Positions 1-10,208 of a DNA stretch of 45,522 nucleotides are shown one piece after another. Origin of the DNA: Pseudomonadota bacterium (GTDB taxonomy: Bacteria > Pseudomonadota > Gammaproteobacteria > Steroidobacterales > Steroidobacteraceae); contig JAJZVF010000004.1 of assembly GCA_021845825.1 (NCBI GenBank), positions 1 to 45,522 on the forward strand, in the 5' to 3' direction. Positions within the stretch are counted from its first letter, which is position 1. Each line of letters starts with the position of its first letter. A program made the translations under genes and the position numbers. The notes beneath the pieces were generated by a model that was not told the origin of the DNA, did no database searches, and worked only from the letters and a program-made list of their open reading frames with translations.

Positions 1-102
1 ACTGCCGCGGCCGACTTCCTTGATCACCTCGTACTTGCCGATCCGGGCGGGGACACTGCGCGCAGCGGTATCGGCAGAGACGGGGCGAGAGGCTTGGGAC
101 AT
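1..102 (-). CDS. Ser/Thr protein kinase, N-terminal fragment (runs off the window)
   Basis: The minus strand reads an ATG at 102-100 and stays open for 34 codons to the window edge. After a Ser/Ala/Arg-rich stretch of about 20 residues, the segment RIGKYEVIKEVGRGS matches the start of a Hanks-type (PknB-like) kinase domain: beta-strand 1 followed by the glycine-rich loop G-x-G-S that covers ATP phosphates. Catalytic residues (the beta-3 lysine, HRD, DFG) lie outside the window, so activity cannot be judged. No strong Shine-Dalgarno is visible. It points the same way as the thiL operon but is 305 bases beyond it, so it probably has its own promoter. Identification rests on a short motif. Confidence 0.6.
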   Translation of the reverse strand, partial: MSQASRPVSADTAARSVPARIGKYEVIKEVGRGS

Positions 103-407
103 GTCGCACAGGCAATGACAGGGTGCCTCGCAGCATACCCTTGGCACGCGCGGCGGGGCTGTGACACGCCCCTATAATTGGCTGGGCCCGGCAGGCGACG
201 CGATTTCACATAACACCCGCGCAACCGCATGTGTCCACGCACTCCCGGTCCGTGCGGCAGCAGCGCCGCTTCGCCGGGCGTGTCCCGGGCCGCCGTGCAT
301 ACGGCCCGAGAGGCTGCCGGCAGAGCGGCCGGTTCTGCACGCCCCGGGGTAAAGCCCGGCGACTCAAGCCGGCGCGGGCCGAGCGCGCCGCTCACGAACA
401 ATCCGGG
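103..407. other. Intergenic region without a supported gene
   Basis: This 305-base stretch lies between the thiL stop and the kinase start. Short open frames here are GC-rich and lack recognisable protein features or ribosome sites. It holds an isolated AT island with TATAAT at 173-178 (plus strand) and a GC hairpin near 342-360 (CCGGGG, loop TAAA, then CCCGG). That hairpin has no T-tract, so it is not a convincing terminator. No tRNA, riboswitch or known small RNA signature was recognised. Confidence 0.5.
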
Positions 408-1376
408 TCAGGCCGGCCCTGAGAAGTGATCGTATCCGGAATGAGCGAATGCCACGACCGCGCCCTCGCGCACGACATCGACGCCTGGTGCCTCCCGCAG
501 GGTGCCGATACGCGTGTAGCCCCAGCGCTGCGGCGGCATCTGCGCCAACAGGCGATCGATCTGCCCGGGGCCGACGCTGAAGCACAGCTCATAGTCATCG
601 CCGCCCGTCAATGCGAGCTCATGGGCGCGCTCGGCGCCCGCCGCCCACAACAAGGGCTGCGAGAGCGGCAGATCGGCATAGCAGATCTGCGCGCCGCAGC
701 CGCTGGCGGCGGCCAGCTTGCCGGCATCCCCGAGCAGACCGTCCGAAACGTCGATGCACGCACTCGCATACTCACGCAGCCGCTCGCCCAGCTCCATGCG
801 GGGCGTCGGAAACAGAAACCGCTCGCGCAGGTACCGCGAGCCCGGGGATGCGGGCCAGCGTCCCTGCTCGAGAGCGAGGCCCGCGGCGGCATCGCCGGGC
901 GTCCCGGAGACGAACAATGCATCCCCGGGTCTGCCGCCCGATCGCAGCATGGCCGAGCCCTGCACATGGCCGAGAATCTGCACCGTGACGCAAAGCGGCC
1001 CGCGCGTCGTGTCCCCGCCCACCAGGGCGACATTGTGGCGGCGGGCGAGCCCTGCGAACCCGGCAGCGAACTGCGCCAGCCACGACTCCTGCGCCTCGGG
1101 CAAGGTCAACGCCAGAAGGGCCCAGGCGGCCCGCGCGCCCATGGCGGCCAGATCGCTCAGATTGACGGCGAGCGCGCGATGGCCGATGGAGGTGGGCGGC
1201 GCGCCGTGCGGGAAATGCACCCCGTCGACCAGGGTATCCATGGCTGCGACCAGGCGTTGTCCCGGCGGACACTCGAGGACGGCGGCATCGTCGCCGACGC
1301 CGAGGCACACGTCTTCCCGCTTGACGCCGCAGTGGCGGAAATACCGCTCGATCAGGTCGAATTCCGACAGCGACAT
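408..1376 (-). CDS. thiL: Thiamine-monophosphate kinase ThiL
   Basis: ThiL phosphorylates thiamine monophosphate with ATP to make the cofactor thiamine pyrophosphate in the cytoplasm. The 322-residue product has the usual length. The start carries the AIR-synthase-type nucleotide/Mg2+ motif GVGDDAAVL, then the MDTLVDGVHF segment; further motifs are the loop VGGDTTRGP and the C-terminal GGDDYEL motif. It is the last gene of the leftward rib operon, 39 bases after nusB, the common gammaproteobacterial order nusB-thiL. The ATG at 1376 gives the standard ThiL N terminus (MSLSEFDLIERYF). Confidence 0.96.
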   Translation of the reverse strand: MSLSEFDLIERYFRHCGVKREDVCLGVGDDAAVLECPPGQRLVAAMDTLVDGVHFPHGAPPTSIGHRALAVNLSDLAAMGARAAWALLALTLPEAQESWLAQFAAGFAGLARRHNVALVGGDTTRGPLCVTVQILGHVQGSAMLRSGGRPGDALFVSGTPGDAAAGLALEQGRWPASPGSRYLRERFLFPTPRMELGERLREYASACIDVSDGLLGDAGKLAAASGCGAQICYADLPLSQPLLWAAGAERAHELALTGGDDYELCFSVGPGQIDRLLAQMPPQRWGYTRIGTLREAPGVDVVREGAVVAFAHSGYDHFSGPA

Positions 1377-1415
1377 GCCCGCGTGCCTCCAGCCCTTTTT
1401 AGCAGCCTCGCGCCC

Positions 1416-1859
1416 TCAGGTCTCGCCGGAGCGCAGCTGGCGCGCGGCGCGGTCCAATACCGCGTTGACATATTTGTGGCCATCGGTCGCTCCGAAGCGC
1501 TTGGTCAGCGCCACCGCCTCGTTGATTGCGACGCGGTAGGGCACTTCGGGGCGAGCCGACAGCTCGTACAGGCCGATCAGCAGGATGGCATGCTCGATCG
1601 GATCGAGCTGCGCGGCCGGACGGTCGGTCCAGGCGGCGAGCTGCGCATCGAGCGCAGCGTGCGAGCGCGCTATGGCCTCGACCAGCTCGCGAAAATACTC
1701 CGGGTCGGCGCGCGGCATGTCCTCGGCACCGGCGAACTCCTGCACCAAGTCCTGCCAGGAGCATTCATTGAGCTGCCAGCGATACAACGCCTGCAGCGCG
1801 AGCTTGCGCGCCACGGATCTCTGGCGCGCGAGCCGGCGAAGGGAAGGTTGCGCGGCCAT
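1416..1859 (-). CDS. nusB: Transcription antitermination factor NusB
   Basis: NusB binds the boxA element of rRNA leaders with NusE (S10) and supports processive antitermination. The 147-residue product has the usual length and an all-helical pattern: a basic N terminus, RKLALQALYRWQL, and the C-terminal helix VPYRVAINEAVALTKRFG. The ATG at 1859-1857 shares one base with the ribH stop (TGATG), suggesting translational coupling. A longer open frame extends upstream but runs through ribH, so the short start is preferred. It sits between ribH and thiL, as in many proteobacteria. Confidence 0.95.
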   Translation of the reverse strand: MAAQPSLRRLARQRSVARKLALQALYRWQLNECSWQDLVQEFAGAEDMPRADPEYFRELVEAIARSHAALDAQLAAWTDRPAAQLDPIEHAILLIGLYELSARPEVPYRVAINEAVALTKRFGATDGHKYVNAVLDRAARQLRSGET

Positions 1860-2335
1860 CAGGTCCCGAGCCGCGCCATGAGCGCGGCCATCTCGAGCGC
1901 CGCCTCCACCGCCTCTGCGCCTTTGTTGCCGGCGCTCACCGCTGCGCGCTCGATCGCCTGCTCCACAGTGTCCACGGTGAGCACGCCGAAAATCACCGGC
2001 ACGCCGGTCTCGAGGCCGGCTTGCTGCAGTCCCCGCGCACACTCGCCCGCGACGTACTCGAAGTGGGGCGTGCCGCCGCGGATCACGCAGCCAAGGGCGA
2101 TCACCGCATCATAACGGCCGCAGGCGGCGAGCCTGCGGGCGGCCACGGGCAGCTCGAACGCCCCCGGGACGCGGGCGACCAGCAAGTCCTCGGCCGCGCC
2201 GCCTCGCTCGAGCCAGGCGCTCGTGGCACCCTTGAGGAGGCTCGTCACGATGAAATCGTTGAACCGTGCCGCGACGATGGCGATTTTGCGACCGCTCGCG
2301 GCAACCTCACCTTCCACCACGCGCGCAGCGCTCAA
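1859..2335 (-). CDS. ribH: 6,7-dimethyl-8-ribityllumazine synthase
   Basis: RibH condenses 3,4-dihydroxy-2-butanone 4-phosphate with 5-amino-6-ribitylamino-uracil to give lumazine, the penultimate riboflavin step. The 158-residue product shows the family signatures: AARFNDFIVTSLL with the substrate-stacking Phe near the start, VPGAFELP, ALGCVIRGGTPHFEYV with the active-site His, and PVIFGVLT. The start overlaps the end of ribBX by four bases and the stop overlaps nusB by one. Its substrates come from the neighbouring RibBX and RibD enzymes, and its product goes to RibE. Confidence 0.97.
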   Translation of the reverse strand: MSAARVVEGEVAASGRKIAIVAARFNDFIVTSLLKGATSAWLERGGAAEDLLVARVPGAFELPVAARRLAACGRYDAVIALGCVIRGGTPHFEYVAGECARGLQQAGLETGVPVIFGVLTVDTVEQAIERAAVSAGNKGAEAVEAALEMAALMARLGT

Positions 2336-3504
2336 GTGTCCTCTCCGACGTAGCTGTCGATCTCCAGGCCAAATGCGGCGATCCCGTGGATCTGCTTGGG
2401 AGCGGACAACACGCGCATGCGCCTGACACCCAGGTCCTTCAGGATCTGCGCGCCGATGCCGAAAGTCTTGAGCACTTCGCCGGCACGCCGCGCCGGCCGG
2501 GCAGCGCCGGCGTCCGCGTCGGCCGGCAGCGAGAGCCCCCGCACAGACTCGAGCAACTCCTCCGGGGACTGCCGCTCGCGCAGCAGCACGATCACGCCGC
2601 TGCCCGCGCTCGCGACCCGCTCCATGGCGGCACGCAGCGTCCAGGCGAGGGGATCGGCCCGGATACCGAGCAGGTCGCGCAGCGGGTCCGCCACGTGCAC
2701 GCGCACCAGCGGCGGCTCGCCCCCGGCAAGGCTCCCCTTCACGAGCGCCAGATGCGCCTCATGGCTGACGCGGTCCTGGTAGGAGTACAGACGGAACTCG
2801 CCGAGCTCGGTGTGCACGGGCTGTTCGCTCACACGCTCGACCGAGCGTTCGTTGCGCAGCCGGTAGCGGATGAGATCGGCGATGGTGCCGATCTTCAGGC
2901 CGTGCCGGGCGGCGAACGCCTGCAGCTCCGTCCGGCGGGCCATCGTACCGTCATCGTTCATGACCTCGCAGATCACGCCGGCGGCGGCGAGTCCGGCGAG
3001 CCGGCAGAGGTCCACGGCAGCTTCGGTGTGGCCGGTACGCACCAGTACCCCGCCGGGGCACGAGCGAAGCGGAAAGATATGTCCAGGCCGTGCAAAATCG
3101 CCGGGTTTGGCGCTCGGATCGGCCAGCGCCCGGATGGTCGCGGCTCGATCCTGCGACGACACGCCCGTCGTCGTTCCGGCGACCAGATCGACCGACACGG
3201 TGAACGCCGTGCGATGCGCTTCGCTGTTGTTTGCGACCATTTGCGGCAGATCGAGCCTCAAAAGCCGATTTTCCTCCATGGGCACACAGATGATGCCGCT
3301 CGCGTGGCGGATCATGAAAGCCACGGCCTCGGGCGTGGCAAGCTCGGCGGCCATGATCAGATCGCCCTCGTTCTCACGGTCCTCGTCGTCCATGATGACG
3401 ACCATCCGGCCGGCCTTGAGATCCTGGAGAATCTCTTCGACCGAATTCAGGCCCGAGGGATGTTCCGGCGGAGCCTTGCCGGCAAGGGGAAGCACTTTGG
3501 ACAT
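2332..3504 (-). CDS. ribBX: 3,4-dihydroxy-2-butanone 4-phosphate synthase with degenerate GTP-cyclohydrolase-like domain (RibBX)
   Basis: The N-terminal half (about residues 15-220) is a complete RibB that converts ribulose 5-phosphate to dihydroxybutanone phosphate. It carries MDDEDRENEGDL (acidic metal site), RPGHIFPLR and RTGHTEAAVDL. The C-terminal half (about 225-390) resembles GTP cyclohydrolase II (RibA) in length and layout. However, its segment VRVHVADPLRDLLGIR replaces the RibA stretch with the three zinc cysteines, and no Cys remains in that half. This matches the described proteobacterial RibBX variant, in which the second domain is not a cyclohydrolase. A true ribA should exist elsewhere. 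The ATG at 3504 (MSKVLPLAGK) was chosen. An upstream ATG at 3591, overlapping the ribE stop, would add 29 low-complexity residues. Confidence 0.9.
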   Translation of the reverse strand: MSKVLPLAGKAPPEHPSGLNSVEEILQDLKAGRMVVIMDDEDRENEGDLIMAAELATPEAVAFMIRHASGIICVPMEENRLLRLDLPQMVANNSEAHRTAFTVSVDLVAGTTTGVSSQDRAATIRALADPSAKPGDFARPGHIFPLRSCPGGVLVRTGHTEAAVDLCRLAGLAAAGVICEVMNDDGTMARRTELQAFAARHGLKIGTIADLIRYRLRNERSVERVSEQPVHTELGEFRLYSYQDRVSHEAHLALVKGSLAGGEPPLVRVHVADPLRDLLGIRADPLAWTLRAAMERVASAGSGVIVLLRERQSPEELLESVRGLSLPADADAGAARPARRAGEVLKTFGIGAQILKDLGVRRMRVLSAPKQIHGIAAFGLEIDSYVGEDT

Positions 3505-3590
3505 GGGGGGCGCCTGGTGCGTAGGGTCTATGAGTATACCGGGGCTTGCCCGAGCGCCGCTGCCCGGGCTTGCGTGCCGGCGCCGGCGCA

Positions 3591-4202
3591 TCAGCTCTGC
3601 GGGATGTTCCGGTCCGCGGACAGCAGCCGCTCGGCGTATCGCGCCATCTGATCGATCTCGATGTTGACGCGCGTGCCCACAGTGAGCGCACCGAGGGTCG
3701 TCACCTGTTGCGTGTGCGGGATGAGGTTGACGCCGAAGAGGTCGTTGCGCACCTCGTTGACGGTCAGGCTGACCCCATCGACCGCCACGGAGCCTTTTCG
3801 GGCGATGTAGCGCGCGAGCTCGACCGCAACGGCGATCTCGATGCGGCTCGAGCGAGCGTCCTCGCGGACCCCAACGACCTGGCCCACGCCGTCGATGTGA
3901 CCCGAGACCAGATGCCCCCCCAGCGGATCCCCGACCCTGAGCGCGGGCTCCAGATTGACCCGCGCGCCGGGCCTGAGCTCACCGAGCGTGGTGAGCGAGA
4001 GCGTCTCGCGCGACACGTCCGCCGCAAAGGCGCGCTCCTGGAACTGCGCCACGGTCAGGCAACACCCCTGCACGCAGATGCTGTCACCGATACGCATCGC
4101 GGCCGGATCGAGCCGGTCGAATGCGAACACCATGCGCGCATCGCCGCCGCGCGCCTCGCTCGCCATCAGCCGGCCGACATCCAGAACTATGCCCGTGAAC
4201 AT
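3591..4202 (-). CDS. ribE: Riboflavin synthase alpha subunit
   Basis: This enzyme dismutates two molecules of 6,7-dimethyl-8-ribityllumazine into riboflavin and the RibD product. The 203-residue protein has the canonical MFTGIV start and two homologous lumazine-binding barrels. The first contains DSICVQGCCLTV; the second starts near GGHLVSGHIDGVG and contains GSVAVDGVSLTVNEV. A GAGG ribosome-binding sequence lies about 10 bases before the ATG. It is separated from ribD by a 175-base gap in which no FMN riboswitch consensus was recognised. Confidence 0.97.
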   Translation of the reverse strand: MFTGIVLDVGRLMASEARGGDARMVFAFDRLDPAAMRIGDSICVQGCCLTVAQFQERAFAADVSRETLSLTTLGELRPGARVNLEPALRVGDPLGGHLVSGHIDGVGQVVGVREDARSSRIEIAVAVELARYIARKGSVAVDGVSLTVNEVRNDLFGVNLIPHTQQVTTLGALTVGTRVNIEIDQMARYAERLLSADRNIPQS

Positions 4203-4377
4203 CCGATACCTCTTCGGCTCACACCCGTCAGGAGCCGCGCGTTACCCAGCCGGCTAGCGCCCGCAGAGCGCAGTTGCCCCGGAAGCCCTGCGGAGCAGGA
4301 GCCGACGCGCGAGCCTACAGGGATGCACGGGCGGCGTCGCGGGAAAATTCGCGCAACGACACGCTCCGGCCACGGCG

Positions 4378-5520
4378 TCACGGCCCGTCTTGCGGCCGCA
4401 ACCGCAGCCGCAGGTCCGCACCGATCCGGCTCAGCTCCACGAAGGCAAACCTCGGCGCCTGGTGCAGCTCGCGGATTTCCTGCAGGTCGAGGAGCGGCCG
4501 CGCCTGCGGGCCGAGCAGCTTCGGCGCAACGTACAGCAGCAGCTCATCGGCCAGGGATTGCTGCAGAAACGCACCGGCGAGCGTCGCTCCCGCCTCGACC
4601 AATAGCTCGTTGATCTCCTCGCGGCCGAGCCGATCGAGCACATCAGGCAGATGCGGCCTGCCGCTGCCGTCCGCAGCGATCGCCTCGACTGCCGCATGGC
4701 TCACGAGGCGCCGGCGCTTGCGCTCGAATTCGCCCTCACGCCCGGCGGCAGTGTCCGCCGTCAGGATGAGCACGGCGCCGTCCGTCGAGAAAATCCGCGC
4801 ATCCGGCGGCGTCCGCAGCCTCGAGTCGAGCACCACGCGCACCGGCTTCGGTCGCGGGCCCGAAGGCGGCTCAGGCAGCCGCACATCGAGCCGGGGATCG
4901 TCCGACAGCAGCGTACCGATGCCGGTCAGAATGGCGGAGCTGCGCGCTCTCCAATGCTGCACGTCCTCCCGGGCCGCCTCGCCGGTGATCCACTGACTGG
5001 CGCCGCTCACGAGCGCCGTACGGCCGTCGAGACTCATGGCGAGTTTCAGCCGGACCCAGGGCCTGCCGGTGCGCATGCGCTTGAGAAATCCCGGGTTGAG
5101 CTGCGCGGCCTCCTGCTCGAGCAGGCCCGAGGCGACCGGTATGCCGGCGTTGCGCAGGGTTTGCGCACCGCGCCCATTGACCCGCGGATTGGGATCCGTG
5201 ACTGCGAACACGACACGCCCCACGCGCGCGCCGATCAACGCGTCCACGCACGGTGCAGTTCGGCCCTGATGGCTGCACGGCTCGAGCGTCACGTACACCG
5301 TTGCCCCGGCCGCCTCGGCCCCGGCGGCGCGCAGCGCATGGATTTCCGCGTGCGGCTCGCCGGCGCGCTCGTGCCAGCCCTCGCCCACGATGCGCTCGCC
5401 TCGCGCAACCACGCATCCCACCCGGGGGTTCGGCTGAGTCGTCTCGAGCCCCTTGCCGGCGAGAGCCACGGCACGCGCCATCGCGGCGCGGTCGAACTCC
5501 GTAAACGGCCCGCAGCTCAC
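4378..5520 (-). CDS. ribD: Bifunctional riboflavin deaminase/reductase RibD
   Basis: RibD deaminates and then reduces the pyrimidine intermediate of riboflavin synthesis. The 380-residue product has a zinc deaminase domain (about 1-150) with H57-A-E59 and C82/C91 in the PCSH...PC motif. A reductase domain (about 155-375) follows, starting [17 protein letters not shown]. The proposed start is GTG at 5520-5518, which overlaps the nrdR stop (GTGA) and would be coupled to it. An internal ATG at codon 14 ([11 protein letters not shown]) would also keep the complete deaminase domain and is a possible alternative start. Confidence 0.95.
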   Translation of the reverse strand: MSCGPFTEFDRAAMARAVALAGKGLETTQPNPRVGCVVARGERIVGEGWHERAGEPHAEIHALRAAGAEAAGATVYVTLEPCSHQGRTAPCVDALIGARVGRVVFAVTDPNPRVNGRGAQTLRNAGIPVASGLLEQEAAQLNPGFLKRMRTGRPWVRLKLAMSLDGRTALVSGASQWITGEAAREDVQHWRARSSAILTGIGTLLSDDPRLDVRLPEPPSGPRPKPVRVVLDSRLRTPPDARIFSTDGAVLILTADTAAGREGEFERKRRRLVSHAAVEAIAADGSGRPHLPDVLDRLGREEINELLVEAGATLAGAFLQQSLADELLLYVAPKLLGPQARPLLDLQEIRELHQAPRFAFVELSRIGADLRLRLRPQDGP

Positions 5521-6092
5521 CGCCCCCCCTCCTCGTCCCGCCCGGGCGGCTTGCCCGCAGTCTCGTCCGGCAGAAGCGACAGCTGGCCGCGATCCGCCGC
5601 GGTCCGGGCAGCCGGCCGATGCCCGCGCGGCCGGCCGTCGCGGCCGTTGCGCAGCTTGCGGATCTCGTCATGGAAAGCCTCGACGTCCTCGAAATGCCGA
5701 TACACGGAGGCGAAGCGGACGTACGCCACCTCGTCGAGCCGGCGCAGCTCGTCCATGACCAGCTCGCCGATCACGCTCGAGGAGATCTCCCGCTCACCGA
5801 GCGTGCGCCCGCGGTGCACGATGCGGCTGACGGCCTCATCGAGCGCTTCGCGCGCCACCGGGCGCTTCTCCAGCGCCTTTTCCATGCCGGCGCGCAGCTT
5901 CGCCTCATCGAACGGCTCGCGGCGGCGGTCCCCCTTGATGACCACGGGCAGCAGGAGCTCTGCGGTCTCGAAGGTCGTAAACCGCTCGCTGCAGGCCAGA
6001 CACTCCCGGCGGCGGCGGATCTGACGGCCCTCGCCGGCCAGCCGGGAATCAGTGACCTTCGTCTCGAGGTGACCGCAAAACGGACATTTCAT
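5517..6092 (-). CDS. nrdR: Transcriptional repressor NrdR
   Basis: NrdR represses ribonucleotide reductase genes when dATP and ATP bind its ATP-cone. The 191-residue product begins with a zinc ribbon (C3, C6, C31, C34) followed by the ATP-cone ([17 protein letters not shown] onward, about residues 48-138). The usual protein ends near residue 150-160. This one carries about 40 extra residues, rich in Arg, Gly and Pro and probably disordered. It lies between glyA and ribD, the standard gammaproteobacterial position, 29 bases after glyA. Confidence 0.96.
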   Translation of the reverse strand: MKCPFCGHLETKVTDSRLAGEGRQIRRRRECLACSERFTTFETAELLLPVVIKGDRRREPFDEAKLRAGMEKALEKRPVAREALDEAVSRIVHRGRTLGEREISSSVIGELVMDELRRLDEVAYVRFASVYRHFEDVEAFHDEIRKLRNGRDGRPRGHRPAARTAADRGQLSLLPDETAGKPPGRDEEGGR

Positions 6093-6121
6093 GTCATGGT
6101 CGGTCCGCGGTCCCGGCCGTT

Positions 6122-7381
6122 TTACGAGGCCGAGTACACCGGGAATCTGCGGCAGAGCTCGATCACCTCGGCGCGTACGCGCTCGATCGTCGGCTGCGCT
6201 CCGCCGGTATCGAGCACATCGGCGATGAGGTCGGCGACCCGCTCGACTTCGGCCTCCTTGAAGCCGCGCGTGGTCGCCGCCGGCGTGCCGATGCGCAGAC
6301 CACTGCTGATCGCGGGCGGACGGGGATCGTTGGGCACCGCGTTCTTGTTGACCGTGATATTGGCCCGCCCGAGCGCCGCATCGGCTTCCTTGCCCGTGAT
6401 CTCGCGGCCGATCAAGCTCAGCAGGAACAGGTGGTTGTCGGTACCTCCGGATACGACGTCGTAGCCGCGGCGAACAAACCGCTGAGCCATGGCACGCGAG
6501 TTGGCGAGCACCTGGCGCTGGTAGTCGGCAAATTGCGGCTGCAGCGCCTCGAGCAGGGCGACGGCCTTGGCCGCGATCACGTGCATCAGGGGCCCGCCCT
6601 GCGTGCCGGGGAAAACCAGCGAGTTGAGCTTCTTGTGGATCTCCGGGTTGTCGCGCGCAAGAATCATTCCGCCGCGCGGTCCGCGCAGCGTCTTATGCGT
6701 CGTGGTGGTGACGACGTCAGCATGGGGCAGGGGGTTCGGATAGAGGCCCACCGCGACCAGGCCGGCCACATGTGCCATATCGACTACGAAATACGCGCCG
6801 ACGCTCCTCGCGATCTGCGCGAAGCGCGCCCAGTCCACCACCCGCGAGTAGGCCGAGAAGCCGGCGATGATCATCTTCGGCCGGTGCTCCTGCGCCAGGC
6901 GCTCGACCTGCTCGTAGTCGATCTCACCGGTGTCCGGGCGCACGCCGTACTGCGCAGCCTGGAAAAACTTGCCCGAGAAGTTGACCCGCGCGCCATGGGT
7001 GAGGTGGCCGCCGTGATCGAGGCTCATCCCGAGAATGGGGTCGCCCGGCTGCACCAACGCGAAGTAGGCGGCCGCATTGGCCTGCGAGCCGGAGTGCGGC
7101 TGCACGTTGGCGTAGGCGGCGCCGAAGAGCTTCTTCGCCCGCTCGATGGCCAGCTGCTCGGCGATGTCGACAAACTCGCAGCCGCCGTAATAGCGCCTCC
7201 CCGGGTAGCCTTCCGCGTATTTGTTGGTGAGCACCGAGCCCTGGGCCTCGAGCACTCGGGAGCTCGTGTAATTCTCCGAGGCGATGAGCTCGATGTGGTC
7301 TTCCTGCCGGCGCCGCTCGCCCTCGATCGCCCGAGCCAGCTCGGGGTCGAAGCTTCGAATGTCCTGGGTCTGTGACAGCAT
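6122..7381 (-). CDS. glyA: Serine hydroxymethyltransferase
   Basis: GlyA is the pyridoxal-phosphate enzyme that interconverts serine and glycine while loading tetrahydrofolate with a one-carbon unit. The 419-residue product has the usual length. It carries [11 protein letters not shown], the [11 protein letters not shown] loop, VDMAHVAGL, and the PLP-lysine motif [14 protein letters not shown]. The ATG at 7381 was chosen because GGAGG stands 7 bases upstream and the encoded N terminus fits the family. The longer open frame adds 82 residues without homology. It is the first gene of the leftward operon, divergent from ettA. Confidence 0.97.
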   Translation of the reverse strand: MLSQTQDIRSFDPELARAIEGERRRQEDHIELIASENYTSSRVLEAQGSVLTNKYAEGYPGRRYYGGCEFVDIAEQLAIERAKKLFGAAYANVQPHSGSQANAAAYFALVQPGDPILGMSLDHGGHLTHGARVNFSGKFFQAAQYGVRPDTGEIDYEQVERLAQEHRPKMIIAGFSAYSRVVDWARFAQIARSVGAYFVVDMAHVAGLVAVGLYPNPLPHADVVTTTTHKTLRGPRGGMILARDNPEIHKKLNSLVFPGTQGGPLMHVIAAKAVALLEALQPQFADYQRQVLANSRAMAQRFVRRGYDVVSGGTDNHLFLLSLIGREITGKEADAALGRANITVNKNAVPNDPRPPAISSGLRIGTPAATTRGFKEAEVERVADLIADVLDTGGAQPTIERVRAEVIELCRRFPVYSAS

Positions 7382-7413
7382 GCGGGGCCTCCGATGGGGC
7401 GTTGGGGGCGCGG

Positions 7414-7440
7414 ATTGTACCGGGCGCAAACGGGCAGCAA
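7414..7440 (-). promoter_or_regulatory. Weak candidate glyA promoter
   Basis: On the minus strand, TTGCTG (7440-7435) and TACAAT (7419-7414) resemble -35 and -10 boxes. The spacer is only 15 bases, which is short. The position, 33 bases before the glyA ATG, fits. The match could be chance. Confidence 0.25.
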
Positions 7441-7630
7441 TTGTACCGAAGCGTCCGCCGGCGAGCAGAATCTCGACCGGCGATCGCTCGGCGTGCGCGG
7501 CCCGGCACCGCGGCCGCATGGACGCCATCTGGCCCAATGGGCATCGACTCGATGATAATGGACGCAGTGCCCGCCCGCCCATATTCCGGAAGATACCGGT
7601 CCCATTGACGCGGCAGCACCACCTCACGGG

Positions 7631-7646
7631 ACGCGATGCATCGCGT
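7631..7646. promoter_or_regulatory. Perfect 16-base palindrome, possible operator
   Basis: ACGCGATGCATCGCGT is its own reverse complement. It lies 51 bases before the ettA ATG and 249 bases upstream of glyA. The outer ACGC...GCGT arms equal those of the enterobacterial PurR operator, and glyA is a PurR target in E. coli, but the centre differs. The binding protein is unknown. Confidence 0.35.
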
Positions 7647-7697
7647 AACCGTATTCCGCGGCGCAGGCCGCGGCCTCATTACCGGCTCGATGCGATT

Positions 7698-9371
<1,674 letters not shown>

Positions 9372-9469
9372 GCGGTCCGGGCTGCCGGCGGATAGGCGCG
9401 AGGGCGGCGTGAAAATCGGCTATAGTGGCAGCCCCGGGGTGGGCATACACCATCAACAACCGCCGCACC

Positions 9470-10183
9470 ATGGCTTACATCGACCCGGAAAGCCGTCTCA
9501 TCCTCGAACCGGGCAGGGCGCTAGCACTCACCTGCCCGCACTGCCTGGTCGTAGCACATGTCACTGCCGTCGCCGTCCCTCACTTCGCGGAGCTGCAGGC
9601 GAGCCGGCCGGCCCAGATCGGCATGGTGTTCCGCTGCGACGCCTGCCAGGCGCCGGTGTTCCTGCGCTTCTCGGCGCGCGCCTATGCCCCGACGAGGATC
9701 GAGCTGTCGGCGCGCTTCACCGAGATCGAGCGTGCGCGGGAGCGATTCGACTTCACGCACCTGCCCGAAGAGGTGGCGATGCTGTTCAAAGAGGCGCTCG
9801 AGTGCTTCAGCGCCGGCGCCTGCAACGCCTTCGCCTCCATGTGCCGGCGGACCGCGCGCGCGGCGTTCACCGATCTCGGCGAGGCGGGCAAGCTCAAGTT
9901 CTTCGACGCCCTCAATGAGGTGCGCGAGCTCGCGACGCTGACGCCCGAGATTTTCAACAAAGTGAGAAGCGTCCTGTTCGGCATCGCTTCGGATCCGCGT
10001 CCGGGCATTCCGCTGCTCGACAGCCACGAGGCCGGCATCCTGCTCGAGGTGATGAAAGACCTGCTCTACCAGACCTACGTGCGGCGGGGCCGGCTGGAGC
10101 AGGCGATGCTGGTCCGCCGCTTCTTTCATGAAGAGGCGCAGGCCCGCGGGAACGTCGCCACGCTGCCGAGCGCCTGCTCCTGA
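9470..10183 (+). CDS. DUF4145-like protein with N-terminal zinc ribbon
   Basis: The function is unknown. The 237-residue product opens with a probable zinc ribbon: C22-P-H-C25 and C56-D-A-C59. A helical domain follows (about 95-225) with FKEALECFSAGACNAFASM-CRR, the pattern of DUF4145 domains found alone or in defence and restriction proteins. No signal peptide or membrane segment is visible. The ATG at 9470 was chosen; a GTG 45 bases upstream would extend it by 15 residues. A TATAGT hexamer at 9421-9426 might be a -10 box. It sits 98 bases after ettA and 25 bases before the tPilZ gene, so ettA/DUF4145/tPilZ may be one transcript. Confidence 0.75.
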   Translation: MAYIDPESRLILEPGRALALTCPHCLVVAHVTAVAVPHFAELQASRPAQIGMVFRCDACQAPVFLRFSARAYAPTRIELSARFTEIERARERFDFTHLPEEVAMLFKEALECFSAGACNAFASMCRRTARAAFTDLGEAGKLKFFDALNEVRELATLTPEIFNKVRSVLFGIASDPRPGIPLLDSHEAGILLEVMKDLLYQTYVRRGRLEQAMLVRRFFHEEAQARGNVATLPSACS

Positions 10184-10208
10184 AAGCACCCCGCCCAGCG
10201 ACGAGCAC

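Larger units (their letters stand above)
7382..7697. other. Divergent regulatory region between glyA and ettA
   Basis: This 316-base non-coding region separates two outward-facing genes. It contains a weak promoter candidate for glyA, a direct repeat ATTGTACCG (7414-7422 and 7440-7448), and a perfect 16-base palindrome at 7631-7646. No convincing sigma-70 promoter for ettA and no open frame with homology was found. Confidence 0.6.

Noticed and set aside
342-360. Intrinsic terminator after thiL
   Set aside because: A GC hairpin exists but no run of T follows on either strand, and it lies more than 45 bases past the stop.
364-382. Sigma-28 promoter TCAAG...GCCGA
   Set aside because: The spacing is 14 bases from start to start instead of 19, and no flagellar gene follows.
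426-2114. 562-codon plus-strand frame over thiL, nusB and ribH
   Set aside because: It spans three well-defined minus-strand genes and looks like a codon-bias shadow.
4203-4377. FMN riboswitch between ribD and ribE
   Set aside because: The conserved FMN aptamer blocks were not seen, and the gap lies inside an operon rather than before ribB.
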